NCBI GenBank assembly: GCA_964035575.1
Contig: OZ037844.1
Coordinates: forward strand, 1-64,000
DNA: 64,000 nucleotides
Reading direction: 5' to 3'
Origin: Rhynchopus sp. YZ270_cl-10
Taxonomy: Eukaryota; Euglenozoa; Diplonemea; Diplonemida; Diplonemidae
Shown: positions 1-11,796 of the stretch, piece by piece
Layout of the letters: each line of letters opens with the position of its first letter
How positions within the stretch are numbered: position 1 is the first letter of the stretch
Translations under genes and position numbers: made by a program
The notes under the pieces: model-generated
What the model saw: the letters and a program-made list of their open reading frames with translations, nothing else
The model's database searches: none
Told to the model about the DNA's origin: nothing

Positions 1-12
1 CGCCTCCATCAT
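1..12 (-). CDS. gene B, copy 1: only the start codons
   Basis: Two consecutive minus-strand ATG codons (9 and 12) match the start of gene B at 7529 in the second unit. The rest of this copy lies outside the window. Confidence 0.5.
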
Positions 13-669
13 TTTACTTGCTTTTATTTTTTTTAGGGAGTTAGGCAAGTCATTGTATTGTGTAATCTGTGGTGAGGAGAGTGGTGGAGGTGGGATATGA
101 AAGCAGATTAAATAGAAATGGGGTGCAGGTGAGGTAGACCTCTTTTTTTTCGTTCTGTTATTTATACTGTCTTTTTTCCCTTCTTGCGTTATTTGCTTTC
201 GATATCTATGTGGAACCCCCCCATATGGCCTTTCTTTCTCTATATTTCGTTAGTTTTTACAGTTCGTTCCTTGCCTTCTTGGGCCAGTCTGTGCTGGGCC
301 CAAAATATTTTTTATTACTCAAGAGAAATGACGTTTTCCGTAAGAAGTGATCTAATTGCACGCAAAGGACGCGTGAGTTACGGAAAACGGCTGATCTCGA
401 AGAAGTCTACACGACACATAAAATATGCATTCTACTGTACAGAAAATGCTGTAAATATTTAACAAAATGTATTCTTTCGCTGAAAAATGTCTTTGTAAAA
501 GGAAAATACTTATGAGGGAAAATGCTTTCCCTGCTAAATCACATTAACAATAGATAAAGGAGGAAATATTGAATTCTACAACTGGTATTACTAAGGCATG
601 TCACGTGTAGTACACGTTCATGAGAATTTTGATTACACCTGAAGGTCACTATAAGAAATACTAGTGGCC
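13..669. other. spacer between genes A2 and B, AT-rich with hairpins
   Basis: I see no convincing gene here. The 92-codon plus-strand open frame at 184-462 has no features of a protein. The stretch carries perfect inverted repeats: 332-343 pairs with 378-389 (12 bp), 515-521 with 526-532 (7 bp, 4-nt loop), and 603-609 with 611-617. It is repeated at 7530-8186. Confidence 0.6.
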
Positions 670-2565
670 TTAAGGTCTAGCCAAGTTCTGATGAACCGTT
701 ACTCTACCTGACATGGACGTTTGATACCAGTTTGCGAACGCGACGCGGTCAGCGTCGCTTTTGTTCTTGATTCTGGAGTAGTGATCCCCCTCGTCAAGGA
801 GGATCACTAGCCCCGTCTTCGAGTACGACAGGCTGTCCTGTTGAGCAGTGGCGTGGTACTCCGTGGCTCGTTTGAAGGTGGAGAGGCCATCAATCTGCTC
901 GTGATGGATTATTATGATTCCAACATGATAAAGCATCACGATCAGCTTGATTCCCTCTTCCTCCAGTCGAGCCTGCGCTTTTGTTTGTCTCCTTGCGAAG
1001 TCCACCCACTCCCCGTGTTTTTTCTTGTTCAGAGCAGCCTTCAGCCGAATAAAGCACACGTCAGGTGTGCCTGTACTCAGCCACAGGGGCTCGTTGAACA
1101 AGGAACGGCGCAGAGCGCCGTTCGACCTCACTTGCGCGAGGCTGGGGTGTGGTAGCATCCTGACTGCAGTCAGGATGCTGTCACCATCGCTACTCGTAGA
1201 GTAGATGGTGACAGCCACCTCCGTTTCCAGGAACGCAGCGATGACCAGAGTAGCTTTAGCCGCTACTGGAGGCACAAAAGCAAGGGCGCTGCCCTGTTCT
1301 GCGTTGTGGCGTCTTTCCCACGCATTAGCGTAGGCGCGTCTCCTGTCGTTCTCCTCGTTAGCGAGGACGCGCTGCGTTCTGCCCCCTGTGCCACCACGCA
1401 CACGCGTAAGGTGGTTGTGGCACCAGAGGCTCCTAGTCGTTAGGAGCCTCTGGGGGCAGCTGACTGGGGTGTCAGCTGCCTTTTTTGGAGGGGGGGGTAA
1501 CAGAGACCCCCCCCCCCCTCTGTTCTCGTCACGAGCACCAGACATGTCTGTCTGGTGTCGTGCTTGTGGGGGAGCGGGACTAGTCCCTCGTCCCCGGGGG
1601 CGATGCCCGCAGTAGCCAACATTTTAAGTTGGTCTGCGTTTGGCACCTCCCCCGTTCCCACCTCGTATGGGACGCAACCGTCGGTTGCGACCCCATACCC
1701 CTCCCCCTTAACCCCCTCCCCCTTAACCCCCTCCCCCCTAACCCCCACCCTTACACTCACCCACCTCCCCGATGCCACCTCCACCTCTTTGCCCCTCCCC
1801 CCCTCTCCCCCCTTTTCCTCGTACTCCTCGTCGCTGCCGGCTCCCTGCGACGACACGGACTCTCTCCAGTCCGTGTCCGTGTCCTCCTTCCCGGCGTACG
1901 CCTCCAGCATTTTATGCTGGATTTGGCGTGTCCTGGCCAGGATCGCCTGTTTCTGAGAAAAATAAAATAGCATGACAAAAATAGGTACAATACAATTAAA
2001 ATACATACTTTTTCTTTCCACTCGGGTTCTTCTTCTGAGCTTACCGTAGCCTCAACTTCGAATCTGAGGGACATACTCTCCTGTATAGTGTTGTAATTCT
2101 TGGGATAAAGGGGGAGCTAATATAGGGGAGAATTATATAACATACCCTCGGTGGCTCCTCCGTTGCCTGCATGGCGGCTTCTAGCCGCGCCTTCGCCTGC
2201 ACCTTCACCACTGACAGGCGTTGTCTGGTGGCGGTCTCTGTGATGGGGGATTAATAACTACGTACTTAATTAAAAACGATGTAATAATGTATGAGGGAAT
2301 ACATACCTGAGGCAGTGTTGGTGGTGGTGGTGGGGCTCCGCGGCATGACGGAGGTGGGGGCGTCGGGGGCGCCGGGGGCGCCGGGGGAGAATGAGGACAT
2401 ATTCCCCACCGACGACCCCCCGGCGGACGCGGAGGACACTGTCGCCGCCCGCTTGCGCTTCCTCTTCCTTCTCGTCGCCGCCTTTGGGGCTGGGGCTGGG
2501 GCCTGAATCGCCGCCATTGGGGGTGGGGCTGGGACCGGCCGTCTCCGCGCCATCTTCACCCTCAT
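670..2565 (-). CDS. gene A2, copy 1: spliced gene of unknown function
   Basis: Four exons can be read on the minus strand: 2307-2565, 2146-2237, 2009-2080, and a long last exon from 1952. The introns (2238-2306, 2081-2145, 1953-2008) all start GTATGT and end in CAG, and the frame is kept across them. The protein begins MARRRPVPAP (or four codons earlier), has a basic RRKRKRKR stretch that could be a nuclear signal, then a Glu/Lys-rich and Gly-rich middle. The frame ends at 1440, but a longer frame continuing to 670 is open from the 12-base G-run at 1507-1518 (read on minus). The second part contains no family I recognise. Only a run of 10 or 13 G would join the two frames. The gene follows A1 in the same direction. 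Exons and last exon are full of perfect hairpins. Function unknown. Confidence 0.65.
1953..2008 (-). other. intron 3 of gene A2 (copy 1)
   Basis: On the minus strand the 56-bp segment starts GTATGTATTTTAATTG and ends in a T-rich tract plus CTCAG. It is AT-rich between GC-rich exons and its removal keeps the reading frame. The same structure occurs in the second unit. Confidence 0.85.
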
Positions 2566-2775
2566 TGTGTGTGTACGTCTGATGGGATGTGATGAGGATT
2601 AAAAAGTGTATCTGATGATAAACTAAAGTAAAAAGGGGAGGGTATAGGGGTTCTTTATATTTCATTTAGCTCAAACATTATTTGGAAGAGAGGGGGGAGG
2701 CTGGAGGTGATCTAGGGGGACATGTCTGAAAAATAAAAATTTAGTAAACAAAACAAAAATATATAAAAATAGTGC

Positions 2776-4281
2776 TTATCTCGCTTTATGCATGATTTTG
2801 GCGCTTGCGTGCACTGCACGCCCTTCTTTTCGTTGTTTCCATTTGGAGGGTATTCTCTTGTGGCAGCTGTTATGGCATGCCACAAGAGTGGTGCATGAAG
2901 CGCAGCAATTAAAGCCGCACTCCATGCACCACTGCTTTTTTTCCTCCGTGCCCATTTTTTGGTAGGCATCAAGCCACTGCTTTTTAGCAGCGGCTTCTTC
3001 TCTCTCTCTTTTGGTCTGTTTTTTTGTTTCTACTTTTTTTTCTTTTTTGGTTTCTTCTTCGCTTTCCTTTTTGGTTTCTGTTTTTTTTATATCACATCCT
3101 ACCCTTCTTTTTTTTTCACTATTTTGTGCGGAGCTGGGGGGGGGTGTCGTACGGCAGTGCGTACATCTGGGGTGGGAGGCAGGGGGAGGGCGAGGTGGTG
3201 GTGTTCTCGCGCCTGGGTTGTCCTGTTTCCCTTTTTCTTTTTCTTCCCGGCCTATTCGTTTCCGTATACACCCAGTCCCACTCCTGGGACTGGGAGTCCT
3301 TTCCCTCGGACCACGCCTGGAACTGGTCCTGGGGTTTACCCCTCCTTTTCTTTGCTTTTTTTTCTCTGTTTTTTTCCGCCTCTACCGCAGCCTCGAGCTC
3401 GGGGAGGCCCCGCACCCCTCCTGCCACCCACAGGGCCGTCCGGAGACGGGCCCACGGAACCGACATGGTGGCGTGGGGGAACGTCAGCTCGGACGGCCCG
3501 GCGTGGGGGTGGCTGTCGGGGGGCGGCTGCGGCTCTCCCGGTCCGCTCACGCTCACGGACCCTGACGCGCGCTGCGTGTCCTCGTCCTCTGGGCGTTTCA
3601 GTGTGTCCGTCAACAGTGAATGGATCTGTGATGTTTTGGTATAGTAATATAGAAGGTGGGAGGTTTGAGCACATACCTTGCTGTCGTCGCTGATGATCAG
3701 CTCTGACGACAGCATGAGGGTCGCGACGATCCTCCGACCGTTCGCGACGACGCGTTTCGCGTCTTCCCTCTGCTGCTTCTCCTCCTGTGCGGTTGGGACG
3801 TACGTCCCAAATCCGAGGCTGCGGACCTCGGGAGCTGTAGTAAGGGGGAATAATATAAATATGAGGAAACGCATAGGTAATGTATAATAAGACATACGGA
3901 GCTCGTACTCCCTCTTCGCCTGTCGTGCCGGTCGGCACGCCAGCTCCAGCCTACGCTGGAGGTGGGGTCGCCACGCCTCCTCGACCACTCCATTCTCGGA
4001 GTGGTCGAGTGCTGCCTGGAACTCAAATTCCAGGCAGCTCGGCGGCGGCTGCTCCCCCTGGGGTCCGTACTCCTCGCGCTGTAAAAAGTAGTATGAATTA
4101 TATATGTGGTACTTAGTGTATATTCATACCTCGTACGGATCCCCCTTCTTCCTGTTGCGCTCGGTGGACCGATCCGCCAGCACTCCGTCTACTAGCCGGA
4201 GCAGTACTCCTTGCTGCTCGTAGTATTCCACCTTCTTGTTCAGCGTGCGGTACACCTTCCGTATCGCTATGACGGGGTCAC
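2776..4281 (-). CDS. gene A1, copy 1: spliced gene with C-terminal Cys/His cluster
   Basis: Minus-strand exons are 4130-4281, 3898-4078, 3677-3834 and about 2776-3625. Introns at 4079-4129 (51 bp), 3835-3897 (63 bp) and 3626-3676 (51 bp) have GTATG donors and CAG acceptors. An upstream acceptor at 4282-4284 shows that a further 5' exon exists; a candidate ATG lies near 4420 but is unproven. The product is charged, with a Pro/Ser-rich middle and a Lys/Glu-rich coiled region. It ends in a Cys/His cluster (CMECGFNCCASC, then CHNSCHK) that looks zinc-binding. In this copy a 9-base G-run at 3136-3144 puts the last part out of frame; the second copy has 8 and stays open to the Cys/His end. Unknown function; nucleic-acid binding is only a guess. 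Confidence 0.65.
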
Positions 4282-4427
4282 CTGTAATGTTGTTTAGTAG
4301 TACATAGAGTATAGACCAATTATTATGGTATTGCTGTAATATTTATCAAATAATAGAATGTGTATAACCTATAATTAGAACATTGTCACTTGAATAATAT
4401 ATCAACGCTTCCATGCGCATGTAGTGA

Positions 4428-6850
4428 GGAGTGCTACGTGCGCACGTAGTGTATAGTGTACTGTGCGCACGTGGTGCGCACGTAGTGTATAGTGATACGT
4501 GCGCACGTGGTGCGCACGCTGTGTACAGTGTTCCGTGCGCACGTAGTGAAGAGTTTACTGTGCGCACGTGGTGCGCACGTAGTGTATAGTGTTCTGTGCG
4601 CACGTAGTGAAGAGTTTACTGTGCGCACGTGGTGCGCACGTAGTGTATAGTGATACGTGCGCACGTGGTGCGCACGCTGTGTATAGTGTTCTGTGCGCAC
4701 GTAGTGAAGAGTTTACTGTGCGCACGTGGTGCGCACGTAGTGTATAGTGATACGTGCGCACGTGGTGCGCACGTAGTGTATAATGATACGTGCGCACGTG
4801 GTGCGCACGCTGTGTATAGTGTTCCGTGCGCACGTAGTGAAGAGTTTACTGTGCGCACGTGGTGCGCACGTAGTGTATAGTGATACGTGCGCACGTGGTG
4901 CGCACGCTGTGTATAGTGTTCCGTGCGCACGTAGTGAAGAGTTTACTGTGCGCACGTGGTGCGCACGTAGTGTATAGTGATACGTGCGCACGTGGTGCGC
5001 ACGCTGTCTATAGTGTTCTGTGCGCACGTAGTGAAGAGTTTACTGTGCGCACGTAGTGTTTAGTGATACGTGCGCACGTCGTGCATAGAGTACTGTGCGC
5101 ACGTGGTGCGCACGCTGTGTCTAGTGTTCCGTGCGCACGTGGTGCGCACGTAGTGAAGAGTGAACTGTGCGCACGCTGTGTTATGTGTACTGTGCGCATG
5201 CTGTGTATGGTGAACTGTGCGCACGTAGTGTATGGTGTACTGTGCGCACGTAGTGAAGAGTGAGCTGTGCGCACACTGTGTGTAGTGTACTGTGCGCACG
5301 CTGTGTACGGTGAACTGTGCGCACGTAGTGTATGGTGTACTGTGCGCACGTAGTGAAGAGTGAACTGTGCACACAGTGAACTATGCGCACACTGTGTGTA
5401 GTGTACTGTGCGCACGCTGTGTATGGTGAACTGTGCGCACGTAGTGTATGGTGTACTGTGCGCACGTAGTGAAGAGTGAACTGTGTGCACGCTGTGTATG
5501 GTGAACTGTGCGCACGTAGTGTATGGTGAACTGTGCGCACGTAGTGAAGAGTGAACTGTGCGCACGCTGTGTATGGTGAACTGTGCGCACGTAGTGTATG
5601 GTGAACTGTGCGCACGTAGTGAAGAGTGAACTGTGCGCACACTGTGTATAGTGTACTGTGCGCACGTAGTGTAGTGATACGTGCGCACCACGTGCGCACT
5701 GTACTCTATACATTACGCGCGCACAGTACACCATACACAGTGTGCGCACAGTTCACTCTTCACTACGTGCGCACAGTTCACCATACACAGCGTGCGCACA
5801 GTACACTATACACAGTGTGCGCACAGTACTCTATACACTACGTGCGCACAGTTCACCATACACAGCGTGCGCACAGTACACCATACACAGCGTGCGCACA
5901 GTAAACTATACACAGTGTGCGCACAGTACGCTATACACAGCGTGCGCACAGTTCACTCTTCACTACGTGCGCACAGTACACCATACACAGCGTGCGCACA
6001 GTAAACTATACACAGTGTGCGCACAGTACTCTATACACAGCGTGCGCACAGTTCAGTCTTCACTACGTGCGCATAGTACACCATACACAGCGTGCGCACA
6101 GTAAACTATACACAGTGTGCGCACAGTACGCTATACACAGCGTGCGCACAGTTCACTCTTCACTACGTGCGCACAGTACACCATACACAGCGTGCGCACA
6201 GTAAACTATACACAGTGTGCGCACAGTACTCTATACACAGCGTGCGCACAGTTCAGTCTTCACTACGTGCGCATAGTACACCATACACAGCGTGCGCACA
6301 GTAAACTATACACAGCGTGCGCACAGTTCACTCTTCACTACGTGCGCACAGTACACCATACACAGCGTGCGCACAGTAAACTATACACAGTGTGCGCACA
6401 GTACTCTATACACAGCGTGCGCACAGTTCAGTCTTCACTACGTGCGCATAGTACACCATACACAGTGTGCGCACAGTACTCTCTTCACAGCGTGCGCACA
6501 GTTCAGTCTTCACTACGTGCGCACAGTACACCATACACAGCGTGCGCACAGTTCACTCTTCACTACGTGCGCACAGTACACCATACACTACGTGCGCACA
6601 GTACACTATACACAGCGTGCGCACCACGTGCGCACAGTACACTCTTCACAGCGTGCGCACAGTACACTCTACACAGCGTGCGCACCACGTGCGCACAGTA
6701 AACTCTTCACTACGTGCGCACGGAACACTATACACAGCGTGCGCACCACGTGCGCACGTATCACTATACACTACGTGCGCACAGTACACTATACACAGCG
6801 TGCGCATGTATCACCATACACTACATGCGCACGTAACACGATACCCTACG
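4428..6850. repeat. palindromic satellite with mirrored halves
   Basis: Tandem units of roughly 30-50 bp are built around the self-complementary octamer GTGCGCAC. Left of about 5675 the units read GTGCGCACGTAGTG...; right of it they read as the reverse complement (...CACTACGTGCGCAC). The outer parts of both halves carry a doubled octamer (GTGCGCACGTGGTGCGCAC on the left, its complement on the right at about 6610-6760) and the inner parts a single one, so the arrangement is mirrored as a whole. Six-frame translations of this repeat are open over long stretches but are repetitive and not genes. Confidence 0.95.
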
Positions 6851-7094
6851 TTCCGCACCCCACAGCACCTCTTACTCCTCCTCCTGCATGCACAGTCAGT
6901 GCACACCTCACCTGTGCGTTCCGCACACCATAGCACCTCTTACTCCTCCTCCTGCATGCACAGCCAGTGCACACCTCACCTGGGTTACACTTCGTATTTG
7001 CAAAAAATAAAAAAAAAACAAAGAGAATGAGGAACTAACAAGGTTAAGCCTGTGAACAGGCTGAAATAGAAAAACAAGCCCGAGAGGGACCTGT
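6851..7094. other. spacer with a duplicated 70-bp block
   Basis: A segment with CACAGCACCTCTTACTCC and TGCATGCACAG occurs twice in direct orientation (about 6855-6905 and 6925-6975), followed by A-rich DNA. No gene seen. Confidence 0.5.
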
Positions 7095-7529
7095 TCATGA
7101 CGGACCTAGGTGACACTGATGCTGGCACCCTTCCCATGGTGCGGGCGGAGGAGTAGGCGCGAAGCGTGCTGCTGCGGAGGATAGCAAGGAAGACCCAACA
7201 TCTTCGTGGACGTTCACATAGGTGAAGGAAAGACGTCGTGTGGGATGTGCGTGCATGACTGACCGGTACGCGTGAAGGATGCGGAGCTGCGGTGGGAGCG
7301 GACCCATGCGGCTAAGCAGAGTTTGCGCCTCTTGTAAGGAGGCATCATGAGCCGAGAATCCGGAGTGTTGAAATGACATACGAAGAAAAAGTAATAAAAA
7401 GGGGTAAAAGTTACATACCGCTGTTGTCTTCTCCGTCTCCTTCGCTGCTGCTGGGACTGAGGATTGTCCCAGGAGGGGGGGTGGCGTATGAGCCGACCCC
7501 GCCTCCGCCTCCGCCTCCGCCTCCATCAT
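7095..7529 (-). CDS. gene B, copy 2: hypothetical protein
   Basis: The start ATG at 7529 (or 7526) is followed by an acidic Glu-Ala repeat encoded by (GCG GAG)n, then a Pro/Ala-rich stretch. The frame stays open to 7095 (144 codons). A GTATGT at about 7414, the same donor as in A1 and A2, marks a probable intron start; its acceptor is unclear because no YAG lies close by. One perfect hairpin (7451-7457 with 7466-7472) lies in the coding part. No family recognised. It sits between the palindromic satellite and the A2 gene of the next unit, in the same orientation. Confidence 0.4.
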   Translation of the reverse strand: MMEAEAEAEAGSAHTPPPLLGQSSVPAAAKETEKTTAVCNFYPFLLLFLRMSFQHSGFSAHDASLQEAQTLLSRMGPLPPQLRILHAYRSVMHAHPTRRLSFTYVNVHEDVGSSLLSSAAARFAPTPPPAPWEGCQHQCHLGPS

Positions 7530-8186
7530 TTTACTTGCTTTTATTTTTTTTAGGGAGTTAGGCAAGTCATTGTATTGTGTAATCTGTGGTGAGGAGAGTG
7601 GTGGAGGTGGGATATGAAAGCAGATTAAATAGAAATGGGGTGCAGGTGAGGTAGACCTCTTTTTTTTCGTTCTGTTATTTATACTGTCTTTTTTCCCTTC
7701 TTGCGTTATTTGCTTTCGATATCTATGTGGAACCCCCCCATATGGCCTTTCTTTCTCTATATTTCGTTAGTTTTTACAGTTCGTTCCTTGCCTTCTTGGG
7801 CCAGTCTGTGCTGGGCCCAAAATATTTTTTATTACTCAAGAGAAATGACGTTTTCCGTAAGAAGTGATCTAATTGCACGCAAAGGACGCGTGAGTTACGG
7901 AAAACGGCTGATCTCGAAGAAGTCTACACGACACATAAAATATGCATTCTACTGTACAGAAAATGCTGTAAATATTTAACAAAATGTATTCTTTCGCTGA
8001 AAAATGTCTTTGTAAAAGGAAAATACTTATGAGGGAAAATGCTTTCCCTGCTAAATCACATTAACAATAGATAAAGGAGGAAATATTGAATTCTACAACT
8101 GGTATTACTAAGGCATGTCACGTGTAGTACACGTTCATGAGAATTTTGATTACACCTGAAGGTCACTATAAGAAATACTAGTGGCC

Positions 8187-10081
8187 TTAAGGTCTAGCCA
8201 AGTTCTGATGAACCGTTACTCTACCTGACATGGACGTTTGATACCAGTTTGCGAACGCGACGCGGTCAGCGTCGCTTTTGTTCTTGATTCTGGAGTAGTG
8301 ATCCCCCTCGTCAAGGAGGATCACTAGCCCCGTCTTCGAGTACGACAGGCTGTCCTGTTGAGCAGTGGCGTGGTACTCCGTGGCTCGTTTGAAGGTGGAG
8401 AGGCCATCAATCTGCTCGTGATGGATTATTATGATTCCAACATGATAAAGCATCACGATCAGCTTGATTCCCTCTTCCTCCAGTCGAGCCTGCGCTTTTG
8501 TTTGTCTCCTTGCGAAGTCCACCCACTCCCCGTGTTTTTTCTTGTTCAGAGCAGCCTTCAGCCGAATAAAGCACACGTCAGGTGTGCCTGTACTCAGCCA
8601 CAGGGGCTCGTTGAACAAGGAACGGCGCAGAGCGCCGTTCGACCTCACTTGCGCGAGGCTGGGGTGTGGTAGCATCCTGACTGCAGTCAGGATGCTGTCA
8701 CCATCGCTACTCGTAGAGTAGATGGTGACAGCCACCTCCGTTTCCAGGAACGCAGCGATGACCAGAGTAGCTTTAGCCGCTACTGGAGGCACAAAAGCAA
8801 GGGCGCTGCCCTGTTCTGCGTTGTGGCGTCTTTCCCACGCATTAGCGTAGGCGCGTCTCCTGTCGTTCTCCTCGTTAGCGAGGACGCGCTGCGTTCTGCC
8901 CCCTGTGCCACCACGCACACGCGTAAGGTGGTTGTGGCACCAGAGGCTCCTAGTCGTTAGGAGCCTCTGGGGGCAGCTGACTGGGGTGTCAGCTGCCTTT
9001 TTTGGAGGGGGGGGTAACAGAGACCCCCCCCCCCTCTGTTCTCGTCACGAGCACCAGACATGTCTGTCTGGTGTCGTGCTTGTGGGGGAGCGGGACTAGT
9101 CCCTCGTCCCCGGGGGCGATGCCCGCAGTAGCCAACATTTTAAGTTGGTCTGCGTTTGGCACCTCCCCCGTTCCCACCTCGTATGGGACGCAACCGTCGG
9201 TTGCGACCCCATACCCCTCCCCCTTAACCCCCTCCCCCTTAACCCCCTCCCCCCTAACCCCCACCCTTACACTCACCCACCTCCCCGATGCCACCTCCAC
9301 CTCTTTGCCCCTCCCCCCCTCTCCCCCCTTTTCCTCGTACTCCTCGTCGCTGCCGGCTCCCTGCGACGACACGGACTCTCTCCAGTCCGTGTCCGTGTCC
9401 TCCTTCCCGGCGTACGCCTCCAGCATTTTATGCTGGATTTGGCGTGTCCTGGCCAGGATCGCCTGTTTCTGAGAAAAATAAAATAGCATGACAAAAATAG
9501 GTACAATACAATTAAAATACATACTTTTTCTTTCCACTCGGGTTCTTCTTCTGAGCTTACCGTAGCCTCAACTTCGAATCTGAGGGACATACTCTCCTGT
9601 ATAGTGTTGTAATTCTTGGGATAAAGGGGGAGCTAATATAGGGGAGAATTATATAACATACCCTCGGTGGCTCCTCCGTTGCCTGCATGGCGGCTTCTAG
9701 CCGCGCCTTCGCCTGCACCTTCACCACTGACAGGCGTTGTCTGGTGGCGGTCTCTGTGATGGGGGATTAATAACTACGTACTTAATTAAAAACGATGTAA
9801 TAATGTATGAGGGAATACATACCTGAGGCAGTGTTGGTGGTGGTGGTGGGGCTCCGCGGCATGACGGAGGTGGGGGCGTCGGGGGCGCCGGGGGCGCCGG
9901 GGGAGAATGAGGACATATTCCCCACCGACGACCCCCCGGCGGACGCGGAGGACACTGTCGCCGCCCGCTTGCGCTTCCTCTTCCTTCTCGTCGCCGCCTT
10001 TGGGGCTGGGGCTGGGGCCTGAATCGCCGCCATTGGGGGTGGGGCTGGGACCGGCCGTCTCCGCGCCATCTTCACCCTCAT
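8187..10081 (-). CDS. gene A2, copy 2
   Basis: Same exon-intron structure as copy 1, shifted by 7516 bp: exons 9823-10081, 9662-9753, 9525-9596 and from 9468. The G-run (read on minus, near 9024) is 11 bases here rather than 12, so the upstream frame ends at 8989 and again does not join the downstream frame that is open to 8187. Both copies being out of register, by different amounts, points either to sequencing or assembly error in a homopolymer or to slippage-dependent or defunct translation. See copy 1 for the product. Confidence 0.65.
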
Positions 10082-10291
10082 TGTGTGTGTACGTCTGATG
10101 GGATGTGATGAGGATTAAAAAGTGTATCTGATGATAAACTAAAGTAAAAAGGGGAGGGTATAGGGGTTCTTTATATTTCATTTAGCTCAAACATTATTTG
10201 GAAGAGAGGGGGGAGGCTGGAGGTGATCTAGGGGGACATGTCTGAAAAATAAAAATTTAGTAAACAAAACAAAAATATATAAAAATAGTGC

Positions 10292-11796
10292 TTATCTCGC
10301 TTTATGCATGATTTTGGCGCTTGCGTGCACTGCACGCCCTTCTTTTCGTTGTTTCCATTTGGAGGGTATTCTCTTGTGGCAGCTGTTATGGCATGCCACA
10401 AGAGTGGTGCATGAAGCGCAGCAATTAAAGCCGCACTCCATGCACCACTGCTTTTTTTCCTCCGTGCCCATTTTTTGGTAGGCATCAAGCCACTGCTTTT
10501 TAGCAGCGGCTTCTTCTCTCTCTCTTTTGGTCTGTTTTTTTGTTTCTACTTTTTTTTCTTTTTTGGTTTCTTCTTCGCTTTCCTTTTTGGTTTCTGTTTT
10601 TTTTATATCACATCCTACCCTTCTTTTTTTTTCACTATTTTGTGCGGAGCTGGGGGGGGTGTCGTACGGCAGTGCGTACATCTGGGGTGGGAGGCAGGGG
10701 GAGGGCGAGGTGGTGGTGTTCTCGCGCCTGGGTTGTCCTGTTTCCCTTTTTCTTTTTCTTCCCGGCCTATTCGTTTCCGTATACACCCAGTCCCACTCCT
10801 GGGACTGGGAGTCCTTTCCCTCGGACCACGCCTGGAACTGGTCCTGGGGTTTACCCCTCCTTTTCTTTGCTTTTTTTTCTCTGTTTTTTTCCGCCTCTAC
10901 CGCAGCCTCGAGCTCGGGGAGGCCCCGCACCCCTCCTGCCACCCACAGGGCCGTCCGGAGACGGGCCCACGGAACCGACATGGTGGCGTGGGGGAACGTC
11001 AGCTCGGACGGCCCGGCGTGGGGGTGGCTGTCGGGGGGCGGCTGCGGCTCTCCCGGTCCGCTCACGCTCACGGACCCTGACGCGCGCTGCGTGTCCTCGT
11101 CCTCTGGGCGTTTCAGTGTGTCCGTCAACAGTGAATGGATCTGTGATGTTTTGGTATAGTAATATAGAAGGTGGGAGGTTTGAGCACATACCTTGCTGTC
11201 GTCGCTGATGATCAGCTCTGACGACAGCATGAGGGTCGCGACGATCCTCCGACCGTTCGCGACGACGCGTTTCGCGTCTTCCCTCTGCTGCTTCTCCTCC
11301 TGTGCGGTTGGGACGTACGTCCCAAATCCGAGGCTGCGGACCTCGGGAGCTGTAGTAAGGGGGAATAATATAAATATGAGGAAACGCATAGGTAATGTAT
11401 AATAAGACATACGGAGCTCGTACTCCCTCTTCGCCTGTCGTGCCGGTCGGCACGCCAGCTCCAGCCTACGCTGGAGGTGGGGTCGCCACGCCTCCTCGAC
11501 CACTCCATTCTCGGAGTGGTCGAGTGCTGCCTGGAACTCAAATTCCAGGCAGCTCGGCGGCGGCTGCTCCCCCTGGGGTCCGTACTCCTCGCGCTGTAAA
11601 AAGTAGTATGAATTATATATGTGGTACTTAGTGTATATTCATACCTCGTACGGATCCCCCTTCTTCCTGTTGCGCTCGGTGGACCGATCCGCCAGCACTC
11701 CGTCTACTAGCCGGAGCAGTACTCCTTGCTGCTCGTAGTATTCCACCTTCTTGTTCAGCGTGCGGTACACCTTCCGTATCGCTATGACGGGGTCAC
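10292..11796 (-). CDS. gene A1, copy 2
   Basis: Exons correspond to copy 1 (+7515): 11645-11796, 11413-11593, 11192-11349 and 10292-11140. Two of the introns are multiples of three and stop-free, so an unspliced frame also reads through them; splicing is supported by the GTATG...CAG ends and AT-rich content. With 8 G at the homopolymer the last exon runs to the TAA at 10292 and includes the Lys/Glu-rich helix-prone region and the terminal Cys/His cluster. This copy is the better model for the protein. The 5' end remains incomplete. Confidence 0.65.

Larger units (their letters stand above)
1..7517. repeat. 7.5-kb tandem unit, copy 1
   Basis: Bases 1 onward recur from 7518 with an offset of 7517, falling to 7516 and then 7515 because two homopolymers are one base shorter in the second copy (a C-run near 1507 and a G-run near 3136). 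Apart from these I saw no differences while comparing the shared parts. The unit holds, all on the minus strand, gene B (start codon only in this copy), genes A2 and A1, and a palindromic satellite. The near identity implies a recent duplication or ongoing homogenisation. The window begins inside the array, so more copies may lie to the left. Confidence 0.95.

Noticed and set aside
1690-1750. Telomere-like CCCCTTAACCCC repeats
   Set aside because: Only three imperfect units, inside the last exon of gene A2 and encoding GEGVKGEG; not a telomere.
4554-6933. Many repetitive open frames rich in RAHHVRT/TVHYTQ-type repeats
   Set aside because: They are translations of the palindromic satellite on both strands, with no independent sign of coding.
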